Shown here: positions 9,624-16,889 of the stretch, piece after piece
Layout of the letters: every line of letters begins with the position of its first letter
How positions within the stretch are numbered: position 1 is the first letter of the stretch
Assembly: GCA_963700425.1 (NCBI GenBank)
Contig: CAVOXO010000007.1
Coordinates: 1-64,000, forward strand
DNA: 64,000 nt
Direction of reading: 5' to 3'
Source of the DNA: CAVOXO01 sp963700425
GTDB taxonomy: Bacteria > Actinomycetota > Acidimicrobiia > Acidimicrobiales > Microtrichaceae
Made by a program: the position numbers and the translations under genes
Notes under the pieces: generated by a model
What the model saw: only the letters and a program-made list of their open reading frames with translations
Told to the model about the DNA's origin: nothing
Databases searched by the model: none

Positions 9624-10490
9624 TCACTCGCCGCCGGAGATGCAGTTGGGGCCTTGGGCCTCCTGGCCCGTCGTGTTGGTGCCGATGGGAGGACCCTGGT
9701 TGATGTCGCCCGTGTTGACGACGACCGAACCGTCGCCCCCGACCTCGACGCCGAAGCGGTCCATGCCACGCGGGGCGGGGCCGCCCTTCTTCTCGCCGAC
9801 CTGGTTGTACTGCGAGCCGTGGCACGGGCACTCGAACCACTGCGAGGTCTTGCAGTCGGGAACGCGGCAGCCGAGGTGCGGGCACTTCTGGTACAGCGCG
9901 ACGATTCCGGCTTCCATGCCCGGGAGACACGACTGACCCGCGTAGGCCACCTGCGCCTTGGGCAACGCGGTCGGGGGGTAGTTGACCAGCCACATGCGGC
10001 CTTCGGGCTTGTAGAGGAAGTTGCTGTTCTTCTTGATCTCGTCCTGGATGTCGGACAGCTTCCCCACCCGGATCTTGGACCCGAATCCGCCGGCCCCGGT
10101 GGGCCACAGGAATGCGGTGAACGCACCGGCGGCGAACGTCGTGATGGCGAGACCCATCATCGCGATGATCGATCGGTTGAGGAACTGGCGCCGTGTCACC
10201 CCGATGGTCTCGGGGTCCGGTGGAACCCACATGGTGGGGGCTGAGGCGGACGCCGGCACGACCGCGGTGGCTCCGGCGCTGAGGCGTGCCCGCTCGAGGT
10301 CGCGGCCGGTCAATCCGGGTGTCGCCGCCCCGACGGCGTCCTCCTTGCGACGGCGCTTGTCCGCCTTGAGAGTCTCGCGGGACAGCTGACCGGTCGCCGA
10401 ACCCATCTCCCGGCGACGGGTTGCACCGGCGATGAGGGCGATGGCCGCGACGACGATGGCGATGATGGCGATGACGATCAGAGGTCCCAC
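9624..10490 (-). CDS. qcrA: Rieske [2Fe-2S] protein of the cytochrome bc complex
   Basis: Electron-transfer subunit that oxidises quinol at the positive side of the membrane. The cluster-binding motifs CPHLGC and CPCHGSQY are near residues 195-225, and an anchor preceded by TRRQFLNRS lies near residues 105-130. As in actinobacterial QcrA there is an additional N-terminal helix (LIVIAIIAIVVAAIALIAG, residues 4-22). GTG 10490 is chosen because AGGAG stands six bases upstream; the longer frame would overlap the preceding cytochrome b gene. Predicted 288 aa. Confidence 0.93.
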   Translation of the reverse strand: MGPLIVIAIIAIVVAAIALIAGATRRREMGSATGQLSRETLKADKRRRKEDAVGAATPGLTGRDLERARLSAGATAVVPASASAPTMWVPPDPETIGVTRRQFLNRSIIAMMGLAITTFAAGAFTAFLWPTGAGGFGSKIRVGKLSDIQDEIKKNSNFLYKPEGRMWLVNYPPTALPKAQVAYAGQSCLPGMEAGIVALYQKCPHLGCRVPDCKTSQWFECPCHGSQYNQVGEKKGGPAPRGMDRFGVEVGGDGSVVVNTGDINQGPPIGTNTTGQEAQGPNCISGGE

Positions 10491-10533
10491 GGGATGCTCC
10501 TGTCGGCGAGAGGGGTCGATGCTGGCATGTCGA

Positions 10534-11301
10534 TCAGAGTTCGAAGAACAGTCCGTCACGCCACGGGAGCGTGAAGTTGAAGCCGGGGCCCCTGAAGAAC
10601 GAACCGATCATGACGAGTACGGCCCAGAACATCAGGTGGATCGTCATGAGCGAGATGGCGAACTTCCGGTCCTCGGGCTTGTTGGAGGGGTTGCGGTCGA
10701 CGTAGGGGGCCAGGATCAACAGGAAGATCCCCATGCCGGGGATGGTCACACCCGCCACCATCGGGTGGAACATGGTGAGCAACTCCTGGAGCCCGAGGAA
10801 GTACCACGGCGCCTTGGAGGGATTCGGGGTCTTGTTCACATCGGCGAGTTCGAGCAGCGGTGCGTCCACGAAGATCGAGAAGATCGTGGTGAAGGCCGTG
10901 ATGAACAGGGCGGCGACGAACTCGACGACCAACAGATGGGGCCAGACGTGAACCTTGTCCTGTGGCTTGGACTTCACGTCCTGGATCGATCCCGACTTCA
11001 CCACCGTCAGCAGACGCTGGGTGTGGCCTCCGGGCCCCGTTGCCGCGAGCGGCGGGGCCGCGGCCGCGACACCACCGCCACCGGACGTCGCCGGCGGACT
11101 CGCCGTGGTCACGCCGCCGCCTTCCGCCTTCGCCTTGGCAGCCCGGGAACGCTCCAGCAGGTGCGCGGGAATGCGGCTGTCGCCTGCGTCGGACGCCGCG
11201 GCCGACTCCGCCGGCGCAGCGTCGGGCGCGGCCGACTTCGCCGCAGCCTTGTCGCGGGCCGCCTGGGCCCGCTTGAGGAGATGTTCGGGTACATCAGCCA
11301 T
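10534..11301 (-). CDS. Cytochrome b C-terminal subunit (subunit IV-like) with Ala-rich N-terminal extension
   Basis: Corresponds to the last helices of cytochrome b, with PWYFLGLQELL, the Qo-site region and three helices in the final 150 residues (255 aa in all). It is encoded apart from the haem-binding half, as in b6/subunit IV arrangements. The first 100 residues are unusual: two copies of a short motif, VPEHLLKRAQAARDKA (from residue 4) and IPAHLLERSRAAKAKA (from residue 44), sit in an Ala/Pro/Gly-rich linker. The same motif begins the divergent cytochrome c gene at 13.4 kb. ATG 11301 lies 22 bases after the stop of the N-terminal half. Confidence 0.92.
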   Translation of the reverse strand: MADVPEHLLKRAQAARDKAAAKSAAPDAAPAESAAASDAGDSRIPAHLLERSRAAKAKAEGGGVTTASPPATSGGGGVAAAAPPLAATGPGGHTQRLLTVVKSGSIQDVKSKPQDKVHVWPHLLVVEFVAALFITAFTTIFSIFVDAPLLELADVNKTPNPSKAPWYFLGLQELLTMFHPMVAGVTIPGMGIFLLILAPYVDRNPSNKPEDRKFAISLMTIHLMFWAVLVMIGSFFRGPGFNFTLPWRDGLFFEL

Positions 11302-11323
11302 CGATACCTACCTCTCCGCCGAC

Positions 11324-12109
11324 CTACAGGGGCCCCGAGATACCGCCGTCTTTACGAACCCTCCAGAAATGGATGGCCATGAAGATGACGATGATGAACG
11401 GGAAGAACAGAACATGGAGCACATACCATCGGAGGAGCGTGTCGGTCCCGATCTCGGCTCCGCCGAGAAGGACGAAACGGACCTGACCTCCGAAGACGGG
11501 GGTGTAGCCCATCATGTTGGTGCCGACGGTCACGGCCCACAGGGCCAGCTGATCCCACGGCAGCAGGTAGCCGGTGAACGACAGCAGCAGCGTGAGGGTC
11601 AACAGGATGACGCCGATCACCCAGTTGAACTCTCGGGGGGCCTTGTAGGCGCCGTGATAGAAGACGCGCGCCATGTGGAGGAACACGGTGAGCACCATGA
11701 GGTGGGCGCCCCATCGGTGCATGTTGCGTACCAACAGGCCGAAGGTCACCGAGGTGCGCAGGGCGTAGATGTCGTCCCACGCCTGCATGGCCGTCGGCCG
11801 GTAGAAGAACATCAGGAAGATGCCGGTCACCGTCAGCAGGATGAAGAGGAAGAAGCTGAGTCCGCCGAGGCAGAGCGTGTAGCTGACCTTGACCGCGTGG
11901 CGCTTCACCTTCACCGGGTGGAGGTGGTAGAGCACCGAGTTCATGATCACGTAGCTGCGGTTTCGCGGGCTGTCGGTGTACCCACGACGGAAGATCGAGC
12001 CCGGACGGAAGATCGAGTTCCAGGCCTGACTGGCCTGGACGTTGTCCCACGTGTTGCGCATCGATTCAGCTGCCCGTTGGGTCGGGCTTCCCTGCATGGT
12101 CTTCGCCAT
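11324..12109 (-). CDS. qcrB: Cytochrome b N-terminal (dihaem) subunit of the bc complex
   Basis: Core quinol-oxidising subunit holding haems bL and bH (261 aa, four main helices). His ligands are in RNMHRWGAHLMV and, one helix later, in YVLHVLFFPFIIVIFMAIHFWRV; GYLLPWDQ between helices 3 and 4 is typical. The C-terminal half of cytochrome b is the next gene, so this organism has a split cytochrome b. It starts 59 bases after the ferredoxin stop. Confidence 0.94.
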   Translation of the reverse strand: MAKTMQGSPTQRAAESMRNTWDNVQASQAWNSIFRPGSIFRRGYTDSPRNRSYVIMNSVLYHLHPVKVKRHAVKVSYTLCLGGLSFFLFILLTVTGIFLMFFYRPTAMQAWDDIYALRTSVTFGLLVRNMHRWGAHLMVLTVFLHMARVFYHGAYKAPREFNWVIGVILLTLTLLLSFTGYLLPWDQLALWAVTVGTNMMGYTPVFGGQVRFVLLGGAEIGTDTLLRWYVLHVLFFPFIIVIFMAIHFWRVRKDGGISGPL

Positions 12110-12168
12110 CGGGCTACTCCCTACTCCGGTTCTTCTTCATTCGTCGAATCCGATCCTCGTCCACCCGG

Positions 12169-12585
12169 TCAGCCGAGCCGCATGCCGTAGCCGTAGCCGT
12201 GGGTGTTGGTTCGTGCGTGCGGATCGCCGGCGCCCGAGGGGTCGCCGATCTTGCCCATGATGATCACTCCTGTGGGACACCGATCGACGCACAGCGCACA
12301 CCTCGTGCAGACATCGTCGTCGATCAGGAAGACGACGTTGTCGTTCGGATCGTCTCCTGGCTGGTCGACTCCCACGGCGTCATCGATGGCGTCGGGCCGC
12401 ACCATGTGGATGCATTTCCACGGGCAGATGTCGACACAGCCCTCGCACATGATGCACTCGGACTGGTCGATGTGAATGAACTGCTTCGGCTTGACGGCCT
12501 TGGCGAGATAGTCGGCGTCGACCTCCTGGAGCACGTAGTCCGCGCGGAACTCGGGCATCGGCGGGTTGGCGTCGGTCACACCCAT
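12169..12585 (-). CDS. 2x[4Fe-4S] ferredoxin-type protein in the bc operon
   Basis: Two clusters are predicted from CIMCEGCVDICPWKC and CTRCALCVDRCPTG, separated by about 40 residues. The length is 138 aa with an N-terminal extension of about 45 residues and a Gly/Tyr-rich tail. I use ATG 12585 because GAGGAG stands seven bases upstream; the longer frame has no support. A soluble bacterial-type ferredoxin is not a standard bc1 or complex I subunit, so it may bring electrons to or from this chain. That role is inference from its position between the first membrane gene and cytochrome b. Confidence 0.9.
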   Translation of the reverse strand: MGVTDANPPMPEFRADYVLQEVDADYLAKAVKPKQFIHIDQSECIMCEGCVDICPWKCIHMVRPDAIDDAVGVDQPGDDPNDNVVFLIDDDVCTRCALCVDRCPTGVIIMGKIGDPSGAGDPHARTNTHGYGYGMRLG

Positions 12586-12595
12586 GGTCGGCTCC

Positions 12596-13192
12596 TCATC
12601 CCTTCGCCTTGGCCACGAGAGGACGCCCGTAGCTCGAGACCGGCTCGACCGCCGCGGCCTCGGCCGCCTTCTTCTCACGGTCCTGCCAGAACGCACACGC
12701 CCAGATGAATCCGGCGAGCCCGACGACGTAGATGAGAACGGCGACGATGTCCCGGAAGATCTGCTTGTTGATCGCCATCGGGACCCTGGCCCACACCGAC
12801 GCCCACGTCTCCCAGCTGCCTCCCGGACCGATCACGACGCTGTCGGGGCGCCACGAGAGCTCGGAGTCCGCCCAGTTGAGGTACTCGTGGGGAATGACCC
12901 CGTAGATCCAGAACAGCAGGAGGAAGACGTAGGAGGCACCGACCATCGCCTCGCCCCAGGTGAGCGGGGTACCCGGCTTGCGCTTGTCGGCGACGACGAA
13001 GAACGGGATGAGCATCACCACGAACACGAGTACGGAGACGACGTAGCGGGTGTTGAGGATCTTCGCATCGTCGAAGCCGCCGCGTTCGGTTCCGTCGGCG
13101 AGCCACACGAGGAACGCCGCGACCAGAGGAAGCGCGAGAAGAGTCACCAGGATCACACCACTGACCTTCGCCGCCAATTTTGCGGTCTTCAC
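12596..13192 (-). CDS. Four-TM membrane protein, first gene of the respiratory operon, function unknown
   Basis: I do not recognise this 198-aa protein. Predicted helices are at about residues 10-32, 47-67, 83-101 and 146-168, with a short extracytoplasmic stretch before the last helix and a basic/Ala-rich tail. No cofactor motif is evident. The GTG start has GGGAGG eight bases upstream. It is 10 bases from the ferredoxin and heads the bc/nuo transcript just downstream of the Rex operator, so an accessory membrane subunit that works with the ferredoxin is plausible but unproven. Confidence 0.8.
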   Translation of the reverse strand: MKTAKLAAKVSGVILVTLLALPLVAAFLVWLADGTERGGFDDAKILNTRYVVSVLVFVVMLIPFFVVADKRKPGTPLTWGEAMVGASYVFLLLFWIYGVIPHEYLNWADSELSWRPDSVVIGPGGSWETWASVWARVPMAINKQIFRDIVAVLIYVVGLAGFIWACAFWQDREKKAAEAAAVEPVSSYGRPLVAKAKG

Positions 13193-13208
13193 GTTCGAGG
13201 TTCCTCCC

Positions 13209-13226
13209 TCGTGAAACTGCTCACAA
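13209..13226 (-). promoter_or_regulatory. Rex operator (ROP) at the head of the respiratory operon
   Basis: On the minus strand this 18-mer reads TTGTGAGCAGTTTCACGA and matches the Rex consensus TTGTGAANNNNTTCACAA at 12 of 14 fixed positions. It overlaps the -10 hexamer TAGATT (13225-13230) and lies 17 bases before the GTG start, a classic repression position. rex is present at 24.1-24.7 kb. Confidence 0.75.
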
Positions 13227-13230
13227 TCTA
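13225..13230 (-). promoter_or_regulatory. -10 hexamer TAGATT of the respiratory operon
   Basis: TANNNT hexamer on the minus strand, 32 bases before the GTG at 13192, leaving room for a leader with a good ribosome-binding site. It is partly covered by the Rex operator. The -35 is not clear. Confidence 0.5.
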
Positions 13231-13256
13231 CAGGCGCGGCACCGGCCGCTGTAGAT
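13226..13256. promoter_or_regulatory. Dyad ATCTACAG-N15-CTGTAGAT between the divergent respiratory genes
   Basis: Perfect 8-bp inverted repeat with a 15-bp spacer, directly abutting the Rex site and covering the minus-strand promoter. The geometry suggests a binding site for a dimeric regulator; which one cannot be told from sequence. Confidence 0.4.
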
Positions 13257-13317
13257 CAGAGGTTTATCACGCCCCAGTCGCACCGATCACATTCGGTCCC
13301 GAACCCACGCCGGTCAC

Positions 13318-13348
13318 TTGGTGAGGGGTGGCGCGCCACGCCTAGAGT
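13318..13348 (+). promoter_or_regulatory. Candidate promoter of the divergent cytochrome c gene
   Basis: TTGGTG and TAGAGT separated by 19 bases, ending about 80 bases before the start codon. The spacer contains the perfect 12-bp palindrome GTGGCGCGCCAC (13328-13339). Confidence 0.4.
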
Positions 13349-13426
13349 GAACCCGTCGGCGGTCAGTTCCGTCGGCACATCCGTGGGATCGCATCAGCGT
13401 TCCCGTCGCCCGTGGCCTCGGAGGCA

Positions 13427-14167
13427 ATGTTGAGCGAAGTACCCGAGCACCTCCTCGAACGATCGAGGGCGGCGCGTGCCCGCATGACCGGCGCCGACCC
13501 CGGCTCAGCGGCGCCGGCAGAGACCGGATCGACCGATGTCGACCAGGCGGCCGAGAGCGCTGCGCCGACAACCGCGGCTGTGGCGGCACCCGTGGAAGCG
13601 GCGCCGCCCGAGCCCGATCTCCCCTGGGTCGCGGCCGCCAAGTCCCGGACCAGGATTCCCATCTGGGTCATGCCCGTGTTCGCCTTCCTGCCGATCTGGG
13701 CCGTGATGTACATGACGACCAACGACCCCGAGTCCGCCAAGACCCTCGGGGCGGTCGAGCTCGGCCAGGAGCAGTACTCGACCTGCGCCGCGTGTCACGG
13801 AGGGGGTGGCGGCGGCGGAGTCGGCCCCGCGTTCTCCGGTGGAGCCGTGGTCGAGACGTTCCCCGAACCCGCCGAGATGGTCCGCTGGGTCCTGCTGGGA
13901 ACCAGCGGGTACGAGGCCGAGGGAACGGCCACCTATGGCGCGACCGACAAGCCGGTCGGGGGCGGTGGTGCGATGCCGTCCCAGGAGTCGCTCGACGACG
14001 ACCACCTGCTCGCCGTCGTTCGACACGAGCGCGAGGCCTTCGGCGAGGAGGAGTACGACCAACAGGTGTGGATCGACTCGATCTCGACTCTCGCCGACGA
14101 CCCCAACGAGGTCGTCGCGGCCCGAGCCGCGAACATGCTCACCGTCGTCGAGGGCTGGGAGCCCTGA
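13427..14167 (+). CDS. Membrane-anchored monoheme cytochrome c
   Basis: Predicted electron-transfer protein: one helix (IPIWVMPVFAFLPIWAVMY, about residues 77-95) followed by a cytochrome c domain with CAACH and a poly-Gly stretch, and a probable axial Met in GGGGAMPSQESL. The N-terminus begins LSEVPEHLLERSRAARARM, the motif also found twice at the start of the cytochrome b C-terminal subunit, followed by an Ala/Pro/Glu-rich linker. ATG 13427 or TTG 13430 can be the start; GGAGG at 13420 is better spaced for the TTG. It diverges from the respiratory operon and may carry electrons from the bc complex to an oxidase encoded elsewhere. Confidence 0.88.
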   Translation: MLSEVPEHLLERSRAARARMTGADPGSAAPAETGSTDVDQAAESAAPTTAAVAAPVEAAPPEPDLPWVAAAKSRTRIPIWVMPVFAFLPIWAVMYMTTNDPESAKTLGAVELGQEQYSTCAACHGGGGGGGVGPAFSGGAVVETFPEPAEMVRWVLLGTSGYEAEGTATYGATDKPVGGGGAMPSQESLDDDHLLAVVRHEREAFGEEEYDQQVWIDSISTLADDPNEVVAARAANMLTVVEGWEP

Positions 14168-14187
14168 GCCGGTCTCGGGCGTTCGAG

Positions 14188-14640
14188 ATGAACGGGAGGG
14201 CCCGCATCTCGGTGCGGGCCCTCGTCGCGCTCGGCAGGATCGCCGTCCTCGGCGGCGCCGTGGTCCTGCTGGCCGGTTGTTCGTCGGACACCCCGGCGTC
14301 CGGCGAACCGCTGGTACCGGCGTCACTCGAGGAGATCTGGGGCATCACGGCACCGGAGAGCGTGTCGGGCTTCCTGTCGACTCAGATCGACCAGGACGAG
14401 TCCCATGTCGTGTTCGACATCGCTCCGGCGGAGATCGATGAGCTGGTCGACGACTCCGGGCTCACCCTGGAAGCCGGACGACGGACCATCACCCATGCCT
14501 CGCCGCTGTGGGAGCTCAACCCCGCGGGCGAGATCGCAGGAGCCGACGATGACGTCGACGCGGGACACCGCACCATCGAGGTGGTGACCGGCGGCGAGGT
14601 CGCGACCGTCAGGATCGTGCTCAGACGCTCCGCCGACTAG
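14188..14640 (+). CDS. Small putative lipoprotein, function unknown
   Basis: 150-aa protein with a basic N-terminus, a hydrophobic stretch and the lipobox LLAGC near residue 30, so probably exported and lipid-anchored. The rest is acidic, with no motif I recognise. ATG 14188 is 20 bases after the cytochrome c stop; GTG 14212 (residue 9) would move the start into the hairpin described above and still leave a usable signal peptide. Its 3' end overlaps the convergent oxidoreductase gene by 20 bases. Confidence 0.7.
   Translation: MNGRARISVRALVALGRIAVLGGAVVLLAGCSSDTPASGEPLVPASLEEIWGITAPESVSGFLSTQIDQDESHVVFDIAPAEIDELVDDSGLTLEAGRRTITHASPLWELNPAGEIAGADDDVDAGHRTIEVVTGGEVATVRIVLRRSAD
14196..14223 (+). 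terminator. Strong hairpin after the cytochrome c gene, inside the start of the next ORF
   Basis: GAGGGCCCGCA pairs perfectly with TGCGGGCCCTC across a 6-nt loop (11-bp stem), 28 bases after the cytochrome c stop. No T-tract follows, so it is either a non-canonical terminator or an attenuating or stabilising structure. It overlaps codons 3-12 of the lipoprotein frame. Confidence 0.45.
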
Positions 14641-15502
14641 GGGCGACCGCATCGATCATGCCGGGCGGATCGTCCCATGCCGGATCGTCGGCGCGGGGAT
14701 GATGAACCACGAGATCGGTCACCCCCAGCTCGCCGAGATTCCCCACCGCGTCGTCGAAGGCCTCCAGGCTGCGGAGTGGCCGGAGATCACCGTGCCCGGC
14801 CAGGAACACCCGGTCGATCGTGTCCGGATCTCGACCGATCGCCTCGCAGTGCGCCTCGAGGATGTCGGTCTGGCGGCGGACCGCCGCGAACGTGGCCCCC
14901 GCCGAGGGATCCGAATCGGTCGGATCGCCGAGGGTGACCCAGGCATCGGCCCTCTCGGCCACGGTCCGGAGCCCACGCCGGCCACCTGCCGCCAGGGCGA
15001 GAGGGACCCGAGGCTGTTGGACACAACCGGGGAGCATCCGGGCGCCGTCGATCTCGTACCACTCCCCCGAATGGTCGGTGAGCTGCCCGCGCAGGAGTTC
15101 GTCGACAACGCCGACGAACTCCTCGAACCGGTCCATCCGCCGACCCGGTGCCAACTCCCCGCCCCCCAGGGCAGTCTCATCGAAGCCCGATCCGCCCGCA
15201 CCTATTCCCAGGACCAGCCGTCCACCGGCGACGTGATCGATCGTCATCGCGTCCTTGGCCAGGAGATAGGGGTGGCGGATGTTCGGGTTCGACACCATCG
15301 TGCCGAGTCGGATGCGTTCGGTGACCGCGGCGACTGCCGCCAACCACGGATAGGTGGCGTGCCACGGACGGTCCCGGTAACGCCTCCACGACAGGTGGTC
15401 GTAGACCCACAGGTGGTCGAAGCCCAGCGAGTCCAGCCGGCGAGCCTGTGCCATCGTCTCGGGCCACGGATCGGTCGGAATCATGACCACGCCGATGCGC
15501 AT
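14621..15502 (-). CDS. LLM-class (luciferase-like) flavin-dependent oxidoreductase
   Basis: TIM-barrel oxidoreductase of the bacterial luciferase-like family, which in actinobacteria often uses F420. Supporting stretches are FDHLWVYDHL near residue 30, IRLGTMVSNPNIRHPYLLAK near 75 and GRLVLGIGAGGSG near 105 (293 aa). The substrate cannot be inferred. ATG 15502 is preferred to an in-frame codon ten residues upstream because TAGGTT lies seven bases before it, suggesting a leaderless transcript. Confidence 0.88.
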   Translation of the reverse strand: MRIGVVMIPTDPWPETMAQARRLDSLGFDHLWVYDHLSWRRYRDRPWHATYPWLAAVAAVTERIRLGTMVSNPNIRHPYLLAKDAMTIDHVAGGRLVLGIGAGGSGFDETALGGGELAPGRRMDRFEEFVGVVDELLRGQLTDHSGEWYEIDGARMLPGCVQQPRVPLALAAGGRRGLRTVAERADAWVTLGDPTDSDPSAGATFAAVRRQTDILEAHCEAIGRDPDTIDRVFLAGHGDLRPLRSLEAFDDAVGNLGELGVTDLVVHHPRADDPAWDDPPGMIDAVAPSRRSV

Positions 15503-15509
15503 GGATGAG

Positions 15510-15515
15510 AACCTA
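15510..15515 (-). promoter_or_regulatory. -10 hexamer TAGGTT, leaderless promoter of the LLM oxidoreductase
   Basis: TANNNT hexamer seven bases before ATG 15502 on the minus strand; no Shine-Dalgarno is present. Confidence 0.5.
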
Positions 15516-15599
15516 ACCCCGATCTCGGACATGCCGGGGTGCTCGCCGCGGCCTGGGACACCCCGGAGGGGAACGCCGCGTCACACCGATCCCCCGGGG

Positions 15600-16874
15600 T
15601 CAGCGGCTCGACGCGATCTCCGCAGCGACCTCCGATGCGGCCTCGATGGTGCGGTCGATGTCGGCATCGGAGTGGGCCAATGACGGGAACATCACCTCGT
15701 AGGCGCCGGGTGCCATGGCGATCCCGCGCTGCAACATGCCCCAGAAGAGGTCGCGATATCGACCGGCGGTCACGGAGGCCACCGCGTCGGCGTAGTTCAG
15801 CGGCTGGGCCTCCCCGAAGAAGAAGCCCACCAGGGGACCCACCCTCGGGACCACGACGGGGACGCCTGCGTCGGTGAAGGCGCCCTGGAGTCCGTCGGCC
15901 AGGCGGGTCGCGGTGCCGACCAGCAATGCGTAGGCGTCGTCGTCGAGGAGGCCCAGCACGGCGAGCCCGGCTGCCGTCGCCAGCGGGTTACCCGACAGCG
16001 TTCCCGCCTGGTACACGTCGCCGAGCGGCGCCACGTTGGCCATGAGGTCGCGGGACCCTCCGAATGCGCCGACAGGTAGCCCACCGCCGATGACCTTGCC
16101 GAAGGCCCACAGGTCGGGGGTGACGCCCGACCATTCCGTGGCGCCTCCCCGACCGAGTCGGAAGCCCGTGATGACCTCGTCGAACATCAACAGCGCCCCT
16201 GCCGCATCGCACGCCCTGCGCAGCTCGGCGAGGAACCCCGGCGCCGGCGGCACGAGCCCCATGTTGGCGGCCACGGGTTCGACGACGACGACGGCGATCT
16301 CGGCGGCGATGGCGGGGACGACGTTCCAGGGAGCGACGACCGTGTCGGCCACGGCGCCGGGGGTCACTCCGGCGGAATCGGCCAGACCGGCCTCGGCCAG
16401 CGCGGAACCGCCCGCCACCAGGAGCGCATCGGAGTGCCCGTGGTAGTGCCCGGCGAATTTCAGGATGCCGGGACGACCGGTTGCTCCCCGTGCCAGTCGG
16501 ATGGCCGACATCGTGGCCTCGGTGCCCGACGACACGAGTCGAACCTGTTCGAGGCCCCGCACCGCCCCACAGATGGTCTCGGCGAGAACGACCTCCCCCT
16601 CGGTGGGGGCTCCGAAGGTGGATCCTCGGGTGGCCGCTGTCCTGATCGCCTCGACGACCGCCGGGTGGGCATGGCCGAGGATCGATGCTCCATAGCTCTG
16701 CACGTAGTCGAGGAATCGAGTGCCCTCGACGTCGACGACGTGGGCACCGGAACCCTCGGCCACGAAGTAGGGCGTGCCGCCCACGTTGCGGAACGCCCGA
16801 ACCGGGGAGTTGACCCCTCCGGGGATGACGGCCTGCCCACGGGCGAACAACGCGTCGTTGGTGAGTGGCGTCAT
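15600..16874 (-). CDS. hemL: Glutamate-1-semialdehyde 2,1-aminomutase
   Basis: PLP enzyme that converts glutamate-1-semialdehyde to 5-aminolevulinate, the second step of the C5 haem pathway started by HemA. Full length at 424 aa. The start PGGVNSPVRAF is characteristic, and the PLP lysine is in FGKVIGGGLPVGAFGG (about residue 260). It follows hemB by 15 bases and is probably co-transcribed. Confidence 0.97.
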   Translation of the reverse strand: MTPLTNDALFARGQAVIPGGVNSPVRAFRNVGGTPYFVAEGSGAHVVDVEGTRFLDYVQSYGASILGHAHPAVVEAIRTAATRGSTFGAPTEGEVVLAETICGAVRGLEQVRLVSSGTEATMSAIRLARGATGRPGILKFAGHYHGHSDALLVAGGSALAEAGLADSAGVTPGAVADTVVAPWNVVPAIAAEIAVVVVEPVAANMGLVPPAPGFLAELRRACDAAGALLMFDEVITGFRLGRGGATEWSGVTPDLWAFGKVIGGGLPVGAFGGSRDLMANVAPLGDVYQAGTLSGNPLATAAGLAVLGLLDDDAYALLVGTATRLADGLQGAFTDAGVPVVVPRVGPLVGFFFGEAQPLNYADAVASVTAGRYRDLFWGMLQRGIAMAPGAYEVMFPSLAHSDADIDRTIEAASEVAAEIASSR

Positions 16875-16889
16875 GCAGTCCTCAACCGA

